From NCBI RefSeq assembly GCF_000768705.1, contig NZ_AVPJ01000018.1, positions 1 through 64,000 of the forward strand: a DNA stretch of 64,000 nt, given 5' to 3'. The position numbers and the translations under genes are program-made. The stretch's first letter is position 1, and the number at the start of each line of letters is the position of its first letter. Of this stretch, positions 19,117-27,406 are shown one piece after another. This stretch comes from Knoellia sinensis KCTC 19936 (GTDB taxonomy: Bacteria > Actinomycetota > Actinomycetes > Actinomycetales > Dermatophilaceae). The notes below the pieces were generated by a model. That model saw only the letters and a program-made list of their open reading frames with translations, had not been told where the DNA came from and searched no databases.

Positions 19117-20477
19117 CGCGTGCCTCCTTCGATGTTCGGGCCGGGAAGATTCGGGCCGGGCGCGTTCTGGTCAGGGTGCTGGCCGGGCGCCCAGGCCGCG
19201 CCGATGTCGGCGGCCCAGACCCACGGCATGCGGGATGCGACGCGGAAGACCCGACGATCGTCGACGACACAACGGAACTCGCCTCCCAGCGCCAGAACCC
19301 GATGACGTATGCCGGCCAGTCCACTTCCAGGGTCGAACGCGACGGGCGCGTGGGGTGGGAGGTGGTTGGCCACCTCGATCTGCACTCCCATCTCCGGGGA
19401 GGCACGCACCTCCACCCGCACCCCGATGCCGGGTGCGTGCCGGCGGGCGTTGGTGAGGAGCTCCTGGGTGATGCGGAACGCGCTGCGGCTCGTCGTCTCG
19501 TCGAGCCGCGCCAGCCCCTCCAGCTGCACGACGGACACGATGGTCACGCCCGTGGCGACCGTCTCGTCGATCAGGGCCGGCACATCGCGCAACGTCGGCA
19601 CGGCGGCTGCGACATCGGGAGCATCGGGCTGGCGGAGCATGGCGAGCAGCGACCGCAGGTCGGCCATCGACTGCTGCGCGTTGGCGCGCACGAGTGCGGC
19701 CGACTCGGCGACCCGCGAGTCCTCCCCCGCGTTCACCTCGAGGGCGCCCGCGTGCAGGGACAGCAACGACAGCCGGTGCCCGAGGGCGTCGTGGACCTCC
19801 TGGGCGAGACGCTCCCGCTCGGCCTGCCGACCCACCTCGTCACTCAGATGGTCGACCACGGCGCGTTGCTCCTGCACGACGCTCTGCGCCTCGGCCAGGG
19901 AACCACGGGAACGGATGAGGACGGCGACGCCGACAGCGATGCAGACGAGCACGGCGGTGATGAGGAGGACGACCCACACCGACAACGGTTCGAACCGAGC
20001 ACTGGGGTCCTGCGTGCGCAGGAACTGCCAGAACGACGTGTCCATCGACGTGCCACGCGAGTCACGCCAGGTCGAGGAGAACGTCGCCACCGTGACGAGA
20101 GCCCCCAGGCCGAGGGCGACCCGATCGAGGCGCCGCACGAGGAGCGACCCGAAGGCGATGAGCGCGGGCACCGGATCAAGTGGAAGGACCAGCGCCACAG
20201 CGCTCGTCGCGAGGACGACGATCTCCGGGAAGCGGCGTCGCCACCTGAGGGCAACTGCCGCGCCGATGCCGATGAAAAAGGCGATGGCCCCGAGATCCGA
20301 CATCGTCCCACCGGCCACGTAGCCGGGCTGACGGCCCTCGAACGAGTTCACCGCCAGTGACGTACTGATCAGGCAGATCGGGAGGTAGAGGAACCACGTG
20401 CGCTTGCGCACATGGGCCAGACGGGCACGCCAGACACCGATGCCCTGAGGGCGAAGGGGCGTCGCGTGCGTGGTCAT
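19113..20477 (-). CDS. Sensor histidine kinase (HisKA_3)
   Basis: This 454-residue membrane kinase has about six N-terminal membrane segments (to about residue 190). A HisKA_3 dimerisation region follows with the phospho-accepting His in QEVHDALGHRLSLLSLH, then an ATPase domain with N-box ITQELLTNARRHAP and G-box GSGLAGIRHRVLALGG. The final 40 residues (after VASRMPW) are Pro/Asn-rich and outside the fold. The ATG at 20475-20477 is preferred over 20537 because the extra 20 residues are not similar to the family. The signal is unknown. Confidence 0.92.
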   Translation of the reverse strand: MTTHATPLRPQGIGVWRARLAHVRKRTWFLYLPICLISTSLAVNSFEGRQPGYVAGGTMSDLGAIAFFIGIGAAVALRWRRRFPEIVVLATSAVALVLPLDPVPALIAFGSLLVRRLDRVALGLGALVTVATFSSTWRDSRGTSMDTSFWQFLRTQDPSARFEPLSVWVVLLITAVLVCIAVGVAVLIRSRGSLAEAQSVVQEQRAVVDHLSDEVGRQAERERLAQEVHDALGHRLSLLSLHAGALEVNAGEDSRVAESAALVRANAQQSMADLRSLLAMLRQPDAPDVAAAVPTLRDVPALIDETVATGVTIVSVVQLEGLARLDETTSRSAFRITQELLTNARRHAPGIGVRVEVRASPEMGVQIEVANHLPPHAPVAFDPGSGLAGIRHRVLALGGEFRCVVDDRRVFRVASRMPWVWAADIGAAWAPGQHPDQNAPGPNLPGPNIEGGTR

Positions 20478-20668
20478 GGCCTGAAAAGTAGAACCCGGCA
20501 CCGACAGGCACGTCCCCCGATCGGCTGGACACGGCATACGAGATCCCCTCCGATCGGCTCACGAAGGCGAGCCGCGCAGCGGCAGACCCGAGAGCGCCCG
20601 CCGCGATGAACTCTCTCCAACGCCAACCCGGCCGACCCAGAACCCGGCCACGAAGCAAGGAGAACGAC

Positions 20669-21310
20669 ATGAGCGACACCCAGCAGTACGCGCAGCAGAA
20701 CCCCTACGGACAGCAGCCTCCGCAACCGCCAATGCAGCCCGGGCAGTGGCAGCCGGTCAACCCGCCGGCGCCGCCGGTGAAGCAGCAGAACTGGTTCATG
20801 CGGCACAAGATCCTCACGGGGATCCTGGGGCTGTTCCTGTTCGGCATCATGGCGAGCGCACTCGGCGGTGGAGGGGACACGCCGAGCGCCGCGTCCAGCG
20901 AGCCGACGACCGCGACCTCGTCCGCGCCCCCCGCGGCAGCTGCGCCCGCTGCTCCTGCAGCTCCGGCAGAGCCCGAGGTCGACCCGGACGACGTCGGCAA
21001 CGAGGCCAACCCGGTGACGATCGTCGAGGGCAAGGCCTTCGACGTGCGGAAGTTCAGCTACGCCGCCGGGTGGAAGGTCTCGAGCAACTCCTTCGGCATG
21101 GAGATCACCAACCTCAAGGTGACGAACAACCGGGGCGAGCGGGATGGCGCGTTCGTGCAGATCAAGTACATGAAGGGCACCGAGGTCCTGGCGACGATCG
21201 ACTGCAACTCGGACCAGATCCTCCCCGGCCAGACCGTGACGCTCAGCTGCTTCTCGACGGACAAGAAGCCGAAGGGCTTCGACAAGGTCACGATCAACGA
21301 CACCTTCTGA
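20669..21310 (+). CDS. Membrane-anchored FxLYD-like protein
   Basis: This 213-residue protein has a Gln/Pro-rich cytoplasmic tail (about 1-40), one membrane segment (about 48-68), an Ala/Ser/Pro linker (about 70-105), and an exported beta domain of about 100 residues. The domain contains ITNLKVTNNRGERDGAFVQI, IDCNSDQILPGQTVTLSCF, with two cysteines, and resembles the FxLYD/DUF4352 telokin-like fold. The ATG at 20669 has AAGGAG seven bases upstream. It is transcribed divergently from the kinase/regulator pair at 18466-20477, so it may be its target. Function is unknown. Confidence 0.78.
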   Translation: MSDTQQYAQQNPYGQQPPQPPMQPGQWQPVNPPAPPVKQQNWFMRHKILTGILGLFLFGIMASALGGGGDTPSAASSEPTTATSSAPPAAAAPAAPAAPAEPEVDPDDVGNEANPVTIVEGKAFDVRKFSYAAGWKVSSNSFGMEITNLKVTNNRGERDGAFVQIKYMKGTEVLATIDCNSDQILPGQTVTLSCFSTDKKPKGFDKVTINDTF

Positions 21311-21343
21311 TCCGGGCTTCGCCCGACATCTCTCGTATGCCGG

Positions 21344-21370
21344 CCGCGCGGCTTCTCGTCCGCCGCGCGG
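21344..21370. terminator. GC-rich hairpin after the FxLYD-like gene
   Basis: A perfect 9-base inverted repeat, CCGCGCGGC and GCCGCGCGG, with a 9-base loop lies 34 bases beyond the stop codon at 21310. No T-run follows it. It is a plausible terminator, but could be a chance repeat in GC-rich DNA. Confidence 0.4.
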
Positions 21371-21485
21371 CTCGGGCATCGGCCCGCGAGCGACCGGGTG
21401 GCTGTCAGTGGTCACCCTCACAATGAACTCCGACCGGCTGGGGTACGCCGGTCACCCGTTGCACTGCGATCCTCAGGAGGACGCC

Positions 21486-22094
21486 ATGACCAACCCCGAC
21501 TACACCCACCTGACCCTCGTGGTCGACCGGTCCGGCAGCATGGACACCGACAGGGAGGAGGCGCAGGCGGGCATCAACACCCTTCTCGCAGAGCAGTTCT
21601 CGCTTGACGGCAAGCTCACGGTGACCCTCTCGCAGTTCGACAGCGCCTTCGAGACGGTCGAGCGGATGAGGGACACGCAGTTCACCTACGAGCTCGTGCC
21701 GCGCGGCATGACGGCTCTGCTCGACGCGGTCGGGATGGAGGTCGTCCGGACCGGCGAGGACCTCGCGGCTCTGCCCGAGGGCGAGCGGCCGGGACGGGTC
21801 CTGCTCGTGGTCGTCACGGACGGGCAAGAGAACTCGTCGCACGAGTACTCGCTGGACAAGGTCCGTGAGCTCCTCCGCGTTCAGCGTGAGGACTTCGCGT
21901 GGGAGGTGCAGTTCCTCGGCGCCGACGATGCGGCCTGGCAGGGCGCGTCGCTCGGTGTGAGGACGACCCGGTTCGCCAACACCGGCAAGGGCAAGACTGC
22001 GGTTTTCGCGTCGATGTCGGCGTCGCTGGCGACCTACCGCGGCGCTCCCCCGTCGGGCTCCTTCGAGATGCCCGAGGAAGTCACGACGGACTGA
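21486..22094 (+). CDS. von Willebrand factor A domain protein
   Basis: This 202-residue protein is made almost entirely of a vWA domain. The metal site DRSGSM is at about residue 13-18, with the further MIDAS Thr in PRGMTALLDAVG and Asp in VVTDGQEN. It lacks a signal peptide, so it acts in the cytoplasm, where such proteins often work with AAA ATPases. None lies next to it here. The ATG at 21486 has CAGGAGG six bases upstream. A hairpin terminator follows the stop directly. Confidence 0.88.
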   Translation: MTNPDYTHLTLVVDRSGSMDTDREEAQAGINTLLAEQFSLDGKLTVTLSQFDSAFETVERMRDTQFTYELVPRGMTALLDAVGMEVVRTGEDLAALPEGERPGRVLLVVVTDGQENSSHEYSLDKVRELLRVQREDFAWEVQFLGADDAAWQGASLGVRTTRFANTGKGKTAVFASMSASLATYRGAPPSGSFEMPEEVTTD

Positions 22095-22119
22095 GCCGCC
22101 CGTCGGGCTGACGGGCGGC
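22095..22119. terminator. Intrinsic terminator between convergent genes
   Basis: GCCGCCCGTC and GACGGGCGGC form a perfect 10-base stem with loop GGGCT, starting at the base after the stop of the vWA gene. The sortase gene ends 16 bases further on the other strand, so the hairpin can serve both. Confidence 0.75.
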
Positions 22120-22134
22120 ACCTGCCGGAGGGTG

Positions 22135-22707
22135 TCAGACGGCCTCCGCGACGACGACGTAGTTGGCGACGCGGTGGCCGTCCTTGCGGTAGCCGAGCTC
22201 GTCGTCACAGGTGATGAGGACGATCCTGCGCGTCGAGGTGTTCTCACCCCAGACGACGTCGTCCCCCGTGAGTGCGACCTTGTCGACGACCTGGGTCCGC
22301 TTGATCTCGAACGTCAGGTTCGCCTCTCCTGCAACGACGTCGAACTGTTGCCCGACGCGCAACTTCGGGAGCTTGGCGAAGATGTCGTCCTTGCCCGAGT
22401 GCTCAAGGTGACCCGCGACGATCGCCGTCCCCTCGGTTCCGGGCCGAACCCGGTCGAAACCCTGGAGCCACATCGCCGTGCCCGCAGGTGGATCGACCTT
22501 GCCTGCGGAGGTGACGCTGCCGCCCTTGAGATCGGCCGTCAGCCCGATCTCGGGGATCTCGAGGCGAGGTCCGGAGGCGCCCGTGAGCCTCGAGGCCTCC
22601 TCGTCGAAGGCTCCTCCTCCGTTCCCGGCGGTGAAGCCGAGGACGAGGAGGAGCGCTCCGACGAGGACTGCTCCGAAGGCGCCCAGGCGGAGTGGGCGCA
22701 GGGACAT
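22135..22707 (-). CDS. Class F sortase
   Basis: This 190-residue membrane-anchored transpeptidase attaches surface proteins to the cell wall or processes them. It has one N-terminal membrane segment (about 8-28) and a compact sortase barrel. The catalytic residues are His in IVAGHLEHS, Cys in VLITCDDE and Arg in GYRKDGHR. The short length and actinobacterial context fit class F. Its ATG overlaps the stop of the upstream gene by one base (22707), and that gene encodes a protein with a sortase-type C-terminus, so this is a dedicated pair. Confidence 0.9.
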   Translation of the reverse strand: MSLRPLRLGAFGAVLVGALLLVLGFTAGNGGGAFDEEASRLTGASGPRLEIPEIGLTADLKGGSVTSAGKVDPPAGTAMWLQGFDRVRPGTEGTAIVAGHLEHSGKDDIFAKLPKLRVGQQFDVVAGEANLTFEIKRTQVVDKVALTGDDVVWGENTSTRRIVLITCDDELGYRKDGHRVANYVVVAEAV

Positions 22708-23402
22708 CAGGAGTGCATGCCCCGGCGGCGGTTGAGCAGGACGAGCGCGGTGGTCCCGGTCAGGACCAGAGCCGATCCGGCGCCGATGAGCCTGAAGTCA
22801 ACACCGGCCGGGTCCACCCCGTCGGTCTCGACGACCGGCTTGGTGGGGGTCGGCGTGGCCGCAGGGCCCGTCGGCGTTCCCGTGGGGGTACCTGTGCCGG
22901 TCGGTGTGGGTGTGGCCGTCCCCGTGGGGGTGGCGGTGGACGTTGCCGTTGCCGTGGGCGTCGGCGTGGCCGTCGCGGTCGCCGTGGGAGTCGGGGTGGT
23001 GGGCGGTTCTTCCGGTGCCTCGCACATCTCGTCGTCCACCTCCTCGGTCGCAACGCCTTCACCGTCGGTGGTCCAGTTGTCGTTCCAGTTCAGGCCCTCG
23101 AACGACACGGTCTCGCCGGTCGCGTCCGAGACGAACTCGAAGGGCGGGATGACGTCGTTCTCGTGGGCGCCGTGGCCGCTGTCGCCGATGATCGAGTTGG
23201 CGTCGACCGTGATGACGTTGAACGGGTTCTGTTCGGAAGCCGTCGCGTGACAGATGGTGATGTTGTCGCCCGGGTCCGCGTGGGCCGCTCCGGCGAACCC
23301 GATGGTGGCCGCAGCCGTCAGGCCCAAGCCGAAGGTGGCACTCGCCATGCGGCGCGTCGTGTGTCGACCCTTCGCCCGCATCGTTGACTCGATCGTCTGC
23401 AT
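22707..23402 (-). CDS. Surface protein, likely sortase substrate
   Basis: This 231-residue exported protein has a signal peptide (cut near AHA, residue 41). A domain follows with ITICHATASEQNPFNVITVD and SGHGAHENDVIPPFEF, a block common in actinobacterial surface proteins. Then come a Thr/Pro/Ala linker (about 130-190) built from repeated TPT, TAT and TGT units, and a sorting-like tail: VETDGVDPAG, a hydrophobic helix and NRRRGMHS. A standard LPXTG is absent; VETDG is in its place. The ATG has GGAGGAG seven bases upstream. It probably stalks out of the wall. The partner or ligand is unknown. Confidence 0.8.
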   Translation of the reverse strand: MQTIESTMRAKGRHTTRRMASATFGLGLTAAATIGFAGAAHADPGDNITICHATASEQNPFNVITVDANSIIGDSGHGAHENDVIPPFEFVSDATGETVSFEGLNWNDNWTTDGEGVATEEVDDEMCEAPEEPPTTPTPTATATATPTPTATATSTATPTGTATPTPTGTGTPTGTPTGPAATPTPTKPVVETDGVDPAGVDFRLIGAGSALVLTGTTALVLLNRRRGMHS

Positions 23403-23507
23403 TGGACTGCTCCTCCATTGCCTCAGATGTGGGATGGAGAGTCGGCCAGCCGCGTCGCCGCGTCGTGGACCCCTGCGTCCTTCCCGCTGTCGCGAACGGA
23501 CGCTAGC

Positions 23508-23545
23508 ACCACATCAGTCACACAAATCACATTTGTCACATCAGC
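23508..23545 (-). promoter_or_regulatory. Repeated TGTGA operator ahead of the sortase operon
   Basis: On the minus strand TGTGAC, TGTGAT, TGTGAC and TGTGGT follow one another every 9 bases. Inside this run ACAAAT-CAC-ATTTGT (23522-23536) is a perfect inverted repeat. It lies about 110 bases before the substrate gene and is AT-rich compared with its surroundings. A CRP- or other dimeric-regulator site is possible. The divergent gene at 23691 could share it. Confidence 0.45.
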
Positions 23546-23690
23546 ACCACGGCGTGTCGCAGTCTCAACACGCCGAGCGGACGTGTGCCGGTGAGGCGAC
23601 TCACCGGCATACGCGAGGTCGTTCCGTGGTCGTACGGCGCACTTGTCCGTTTGCCTGCGGCAGCCCACGCCTCGGTGCGATCTTCTCCGT

Positions 23691-24488
23691 ATGCCGTCCG
23701 CGTCCCGGATGCCCATGGTCTCCCTTCCCGTCGTGCTTGCGTTGGTTCTGACGGGCGGGTTGCTGTGGGTGCGCCAGGCCGCGAAGGAGCCGATCGACCA
23801 GATTGCGGCGATCGTGACGGTGACCGAGCGGCCGCCCTTGCCCAACGACGTGGGGTCCGCTCCTGTCGCTGCCGGCCCGCGGCCCGTCGTGGGGTCGGGT
23901 GGGTACACGTTCATGACCGAGAACGGGCGGGGGCCTGCGGCCTACGACCCGTGCCGTCCCCTGCACGTGGTGATGAATCCGTCGTCAGCGCCCGCGGGTG
24001 CGGAAGCGTTGCTCGATGCCGCCATTGAGCAGATCGGCCCGGCTGCGGGCCTCCAGATCGTGGTGGATGGCCTCACCGATGAGCCGGCGGCCGAGTCGCG
24101 GCCACCCACGGACCGGGCGAGGTATGGCAATCGGTGGTCGCCGGTCCTCGTGGCGTGGACCGACCGGAACCAGAGCCCGGGGCTGGAGTCGGCTGTCGGG
24201 ATCGGCGGGAGCACCGCGACGGCGGACTCGACGGGTCGGCTGTGGAATGTCTCCGGGATCGTCCACCTCGACTCAGCCGAAGTGCAGGGAATCCTCACCA
24301 GGCGGGAAGGGCAGAAGCAGGCTGTCGCCGTGATCGCCCACGAACTCGGGCATGTGATCGGACTCGGTCACGCCGGTGTCGACGGGCAGCTGATGAGCGA
24401 CAACGGCCTCGGGAGCCTCACGCTGTCGGACGGCGACCGGCGTGGTCTCGCCGCATTGGCTAACGTCCCGTGCAACCGCCAGTTCTAA
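23691..24488 (+). CDS. Matrixin-type metalloprotease
   Basis: This 265-residue protein has an N-terminal signal anchor (about 8-25), a linker, and a zinc protease domain. The extended zinc site HELGHVIGLGHAG near residue 220 matches the matrixin/M10 pattern HExxHxxGxxH, followed by a LMSDNG Met-turn. A DPCRPLHVVMNPS block begins the domain. It probably acts outside the membrane. Start codons at 23691 and 23709 (MPMVSL) are both possible. It ends 8 bases before the convergent acetyltransferase gene. Substrate is unknown. Confidence 0.85.
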   Translation: MPSASRMPMVSLPVVLALVLTGGLLWVRQAAKEPIDQIAAIVTVTERPPLPNDVGSAPVAAGPRPVVGSGGYTFMTENGRGPAAYDPCRPLHVVMNPSSAPAGAEALLDAAIEQIGPAAGLQIVVDGLTDEPAAESRPPTDRARYGNRWSPVLVAWTDRNQSPGLESAVGIGGSTATADSTGRLWNVSGIVHLDSAEVQGILTRREGQKQAVAVIAHELGHVIGLGHAGVDGQLMSDNGLGSLTLSDGDRRGLAALANVPCNRQF

Positions 24489-24495
24489 TCTGGCC

Positions 24496-25272
24496 TCACG
24501 ACTCCACGTGGTCGCTGCGCAGCAGTGCGTAACCCAACGTGTCCATCCACTCCCCCGACCTGTGGAGCGCGTCGCGGACAGCGTGCAACTCGCGGCGCAT
24601 CCCCACCCGCTCCATGAGGCGCCACGACCTGTCGTTACCAGCGAAGCACTCTGCGACGATCCGGCGAATTCCCAGCTCGGAGAAGCAGATTCGGATGAGT
24701 TCGCGCACCGCCTCGGTCGCGTACCCGTTCCCCTCGCATGCCGGGTGCAGCGTCCAGGCAAGCTCTGCCTGAGTGCCCCGCGCGTCGTCCTGCACCTCCG
24801 CTTGGCCCCAGGCGTCCTGCACCCGCAGCATGAGGTCGCCGATGACCTCCCCGTCGAGTTCGACCACCAGGGTCACGGCGAGGGCATCTGGCTCGGCGAA
24901 GCGAGATCGGTGGTCCTCGAGGTCCATCGGCCCGTGGGTCTGCCACCTCCCCACAGAGTCGAGGCGTCGGAACTGCCACGTCGCCTCGGCATCGTCAGCG
25001 CGAGCCCGTCTCAGGCTGAGCCGCTCGGTGCGCTTCGGCCACGCCAGTCCGGCGAGCGGGTTCGGCTCCTCCTCGACCATCCGCACAGCCAACAGCCCCG
25101 CTCCGACATCGCGCAACCCGCTGAGGACCCCGTGGAGTTGGGACTGGTCGGCCAGGGCTCCCGTCAGCAGCGAGGTCCCGTCCCCGACGTGCCTCAGGGC
25201 AAGTCCGCCGAGGAACGCCGACCAGTGGTCGTCAAGGTGACCATCGACGACGAACTCATAGGTCGCGGTCAT
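24496..25272 (-). CDS. Two-domain GNAT acetyltransferase
   Basis: This 258-residue protein has two parts. Residues 1-65 (YEFVVDGHLDDHWSAFLGG, then GTSLLTGALADQSQLHGVL) match a small domain that in other actinobacteria is usually a free-standing protein. Residues 80-258 form a RimJ/RimL-type GNAT domain with LSLRRARADDAEATWQFRRL, the acetyl-CoA loop CEGNGYATEAVRELIRICFS, and RIVAECFAGNDRSWRLMERVGM. The ATG at 25270-25272 precedes the small domain; earlier codons look noncoding. Substrate is unknown, probably an amine on a protein or small molecule. Confidence 0.85.
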   Translation of the reverse strand: MTATYEFVVDGHLDDHWSAFLGGLALRHVGDGTSLLTGALADQSQLHGVLSGLRDVGAGLLAVRMVEEEPNPLAGLAWPKRTERLSLRRARADDAEATWQFRRLDSVGRWQTHGPMDLEDHRSRFAEPDALAVTLVVELDGEVIGDLMLRVQDAWGQAEVQDDARGTQAELAWTLHPACEGNGYATEAVRELIRICFSELGIRRIVAECFAGNDRSWRLMERVGMRRELHAVRDALHRSGEWMDTLGYALLRSDHVES

Positions 25273-25346
25273 CCTCGCTCCCCCGCGAGCGCGAGAGCCC
25301 CGTTCCCTCGGCTCCGGCCGAACTCTCGCGGACACGGATCAACCTC

Positions 25347-25664
25347 ATGCGCTCCGGCTATCTCGTCATGGTCGTCGGCCTGGCCGTGGTCAAGTGGCCG
25401 CTGTTGCCATCTGCCCACTCGCTTCCACTCTTCGAGGGGGTGGTGCTCCACCCAGTCAAGCTGTTGCCGGTGTTGCTCTTCGAGTCGGCGTGGAAGCTGT
25501 TGTGGCTGGGCCTGGTCGCCCTCCCCCGCGCCATGTCGGGTCCGCTCGACGAGGCGACGACGGAACTGCTGATCAAGAACTCGCTGGTCGTGATCATCCT
25601 TGCCGTCACGCCGTGGCGATACGTCTGGCGAACCTACGCGCGGCGCGGTGACTCCCATGGCTGA
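25347..25664 (+). CDS. Small membrane protein
   Basis: This 105-residue protein has three membrane segments (about 4-20, 38-60 and 75-92). A motif VKLLPVLLFESAWKLLWLGL lies in the middle, and the C-terminus is basic and cytoplasmic (RYVWRTYARRGD). I recognise no family. It is transcribed divergently from the acetyltransferase at 24496-25272, with 74 bases between the starts. Confidence 0.65.
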   Translation: MRSGYLVMVVGLAVVKWPLLPSAHSLPLFEGVVLHPVKLLPVLLFESAWKLLWLGLVALPRAMSGPLDEATTELLIKNSLVVIILAVTPWRYVWRTYARRGDSHG

Positions 25665-25776
25665 CGCTCGGCGCGCAACTCGCCAAAGACCCCTGCAACC
25701 ACCATTCTTGACCAACCGCGAGCATCACTGTGGATAACTCCGCGGCCGGTTTCGTGATTTTGGCGAGACTCCCGGC

Positions 25777-26487
25777 ATGACTTCACGCAGATCGTATGCC
25801 GTTGCCGCCCTCGTCATTGCCGCCTCCCTGCCGCTCGGCGCATGTTCTCCGTCCGTCCCCGCTGATCGTGAGGTGGAGGTGCGGGCTAGCAGGCCGGCAT
25901 ACCCGCTGCCTGCGCACCCAGTGGCCCACGAACAGGCGAAAGGGATCGCTGCTGCGGGACAGCGATTCGCGGACGGCAGGACGAAAGAGGCGATCACGGA
26001 ACGCGTGCACGCCATCGACTTCTGTTACTCCGCGTCCGCAATCACAGCCGACGTGACAACGGCGTGGTCCACGGCAAGTACCGCCCAGACATCGATCGCG
26101 GGCGGACCGAGCGACCCTGCGACGCGGCATTCCGAACGGATCGGCTGGACCTTCTCGCAGGTCGAGGTTCTCGAGCCCTCCCAAGAAGGCGTGGGACGGG
26201 TCGAGGAGGAGTTCACCCGGTGGGCGGCGTGCTCGGAATACGACGGCCTGCCGGTGAAAACGCACAACGCCGAGATCCCTGGGGCAGCCACCACCATGGT
26301 GCGCAGCGTGGAGCACGTGTCCACTCTCGGATCTGGCGCGCACTCGGCGATGGGGGCGGCGCGAGTCGAGAACCTGCTCCTGGCCTGCTACGCGGACGCG
26401 GCGACGGCACGACTCGCCCTGGAGACTGTCACGTCCTGCCTGACCGACATGGCTCGAGCGGTGCCCGAGGCGGCCGATCCGGCCTGA
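25777..26487 (+). CDS. Lipoprotein of unknown function
   Basis: This 236-residue protein has a lipobox signal peptide: a basic start MTSRRS, a hydrophobic core, then LPLGACS with the lipid cysteine at about residue 23. The mature part has four further cysteines (in DFCYS, AACSEY, LLACYAD and TSCLTD), possibly paired. No domain is recognised, but the layout resembles sensor-like exported domains of about 200 residues in actinobacteria. The 48-base leader (from 25729) matches one at 11936, so the two may share regulation. It ends 33 bases before a convergent operon. Confidence 0.75.
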   Translation: MTSRRSYAVAALVIAASLPLGACSPSVPADREVEVRASRPAYPLPAHPVAHEQAKGIAAAGQRFADGRTKEAITERVHAIDFCYSASAITADVTTAWSTASTAQTSIAGGPSDPATRHSERIGWTFSQVEVLEPSQEGVGRVEEEFTRWAACSEYDGLPVKTHNAEIPGAATTMVRSVEHVSTLGSGAHSAMGAARVENLLLACYADAATARLALETVTSCLTDMARAVPEAADPA

Positions 26488-26520
26488 CCTCGCCAGCACT
26501 GGCTCTGCCTGCTGTATAGC

Positions 26521-26988
26521 TCAGCGCGCCGCAGCCTCGAGCTCCCAGAAGATGATCTTGAGGTCACGTGGACTGGGTGACCCGGCACCGTGCTCTATGA
26601 GCTCCTTGAGGCTCAACAGGAATGTCGCCCACTTGGTGCTGCAGTGGTGCATGAACGGGATCGGCTCCTTCCAGCCGCGGTGGCCGAAGTTGACGACAGT
26701 CCAGTCGCCGACTTTGTCGTCCTGGAACATGACCCAGTCGATCGTGGTCCCGATCCACTCCTCGGGTCCGCCGACGACCTCCCAGACGACGCGCTCGCCG
26801 GGCACCGACTCGAGCACGCGCATGTCGAATCCACCTGACGGGAAGCGGAACTGGATCACGCCGCCCACGTCCGTGGAGCCAGTGGTGTCTTCGGTCCACC
26901 ACCCACTGAGTCCGTCGATGGTGGTGAGGGCGTCGAAGACCTTGTCCGGAGTCGCGCGGACTCCCACCTGATGCAGGATGTCAACCAT
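26521..26988 (-). CDS. SRPBCC (AHSA1-like) domain protein
   Basis: This 155-residue START/Bet v1-like protein is of the SRPBCC superfamily, which binds hydrophobic ligands in a deep cavity. It opens HQVGVRATPDKVFDALTTID, then GLSGWWTEDT, WEVVGGPEEWIG and the end STKWATFLLSLKELIEHG. It overlaps the upstream ArsR regulator gene by 8 bases and is the last of three genes (27858 to 26521) read together. Such ArsR plus SRPBCC units are frequent; the ligand is unknown. Confidence 0.87.
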   Translation of the reverse strand: MVDILHQVGVRATPDKVFDALTTIDGLSGWWTEDTTGSTDVGGVIQFRFPSGGFDMRVLESVPGERVVWEVVGGPEEWIGTTIDWVMFQDDKVGDWTVVNFGHRGWKEPIPFMHHCSTKWATFLLSLKELIEHGAGSPSPRDLKIIFWELEAAAR

Positions 26989-27406
26989 GGTTCTTTCCCT
27001 TCTCTGATGCGTGCTTCTCTGATGCGTCCTTGTGTGATGTGTCGTGAGTGTTGTTCTTGGCGCGTTCGATGGATTCGGCGATGCGCTTGATGTGCTGCAG
27101 TCGGGCGTCCCAGGCGTTGCCCACGGCGGACAGCTGTGCGACCGCTCGGGCGAGCTGCGCCTCATCCACCTGGTAGTGGCGCTCTCTCCCGACTTGGGTG
27201 CTGTGCACCAGTCCGACTCGGTCGAGTACCGACAGGTGTTTGGCCACCGCCTGCCGCGTGACCGGCAGGACCTCGCTGAGGCTCGTGGCCGTCCCCGGGC
27301 CGGCGATGAGCGCGTCGAGCATCCGCCGACGGGTGGGGTCACCCACCGCGGACCAGAGGTCGTCGTCGACGGGGGCGCTCGTCGCGACGTTCGGCGCCGG
27401 GCTCAT
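26981..27406 (-). CDS. ArsR-family repressor
   Basis: This 141-residue regulator has a winged helix-turn-helix: WSAVGDPTRRRMLDALIAGP, then SLSEVLPVTRQAVAKHLSVLDRVGLV (recognition helix) and the wing REVGRERHYQVD-like VGRERHYQVDE. There is no metal-binding cysteine pair, so it is not a classic arsenic sensor. The C-terminal tail (about 115-141) is rich in Lys, Glu and His. It overlaps SRPBCC genes on both sides. Two inverted repeats with core GCAAC-N5-GTTGC before the first gene are likely its operators. Confidence 0.9.
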   Translation of the reverse strand: MSPAPNVATSAPVDDDLWSAVGDPTRRRMLDALIAGPGTATSLSEVLPVTRQAVAKHLSVLDRVGLVHSTQVGRERHYQVDEAQLARAVAQLSAVGNAWDARLQHIKRIAESIERAKNNTHDTSHKDASEKHASEKGKNHG

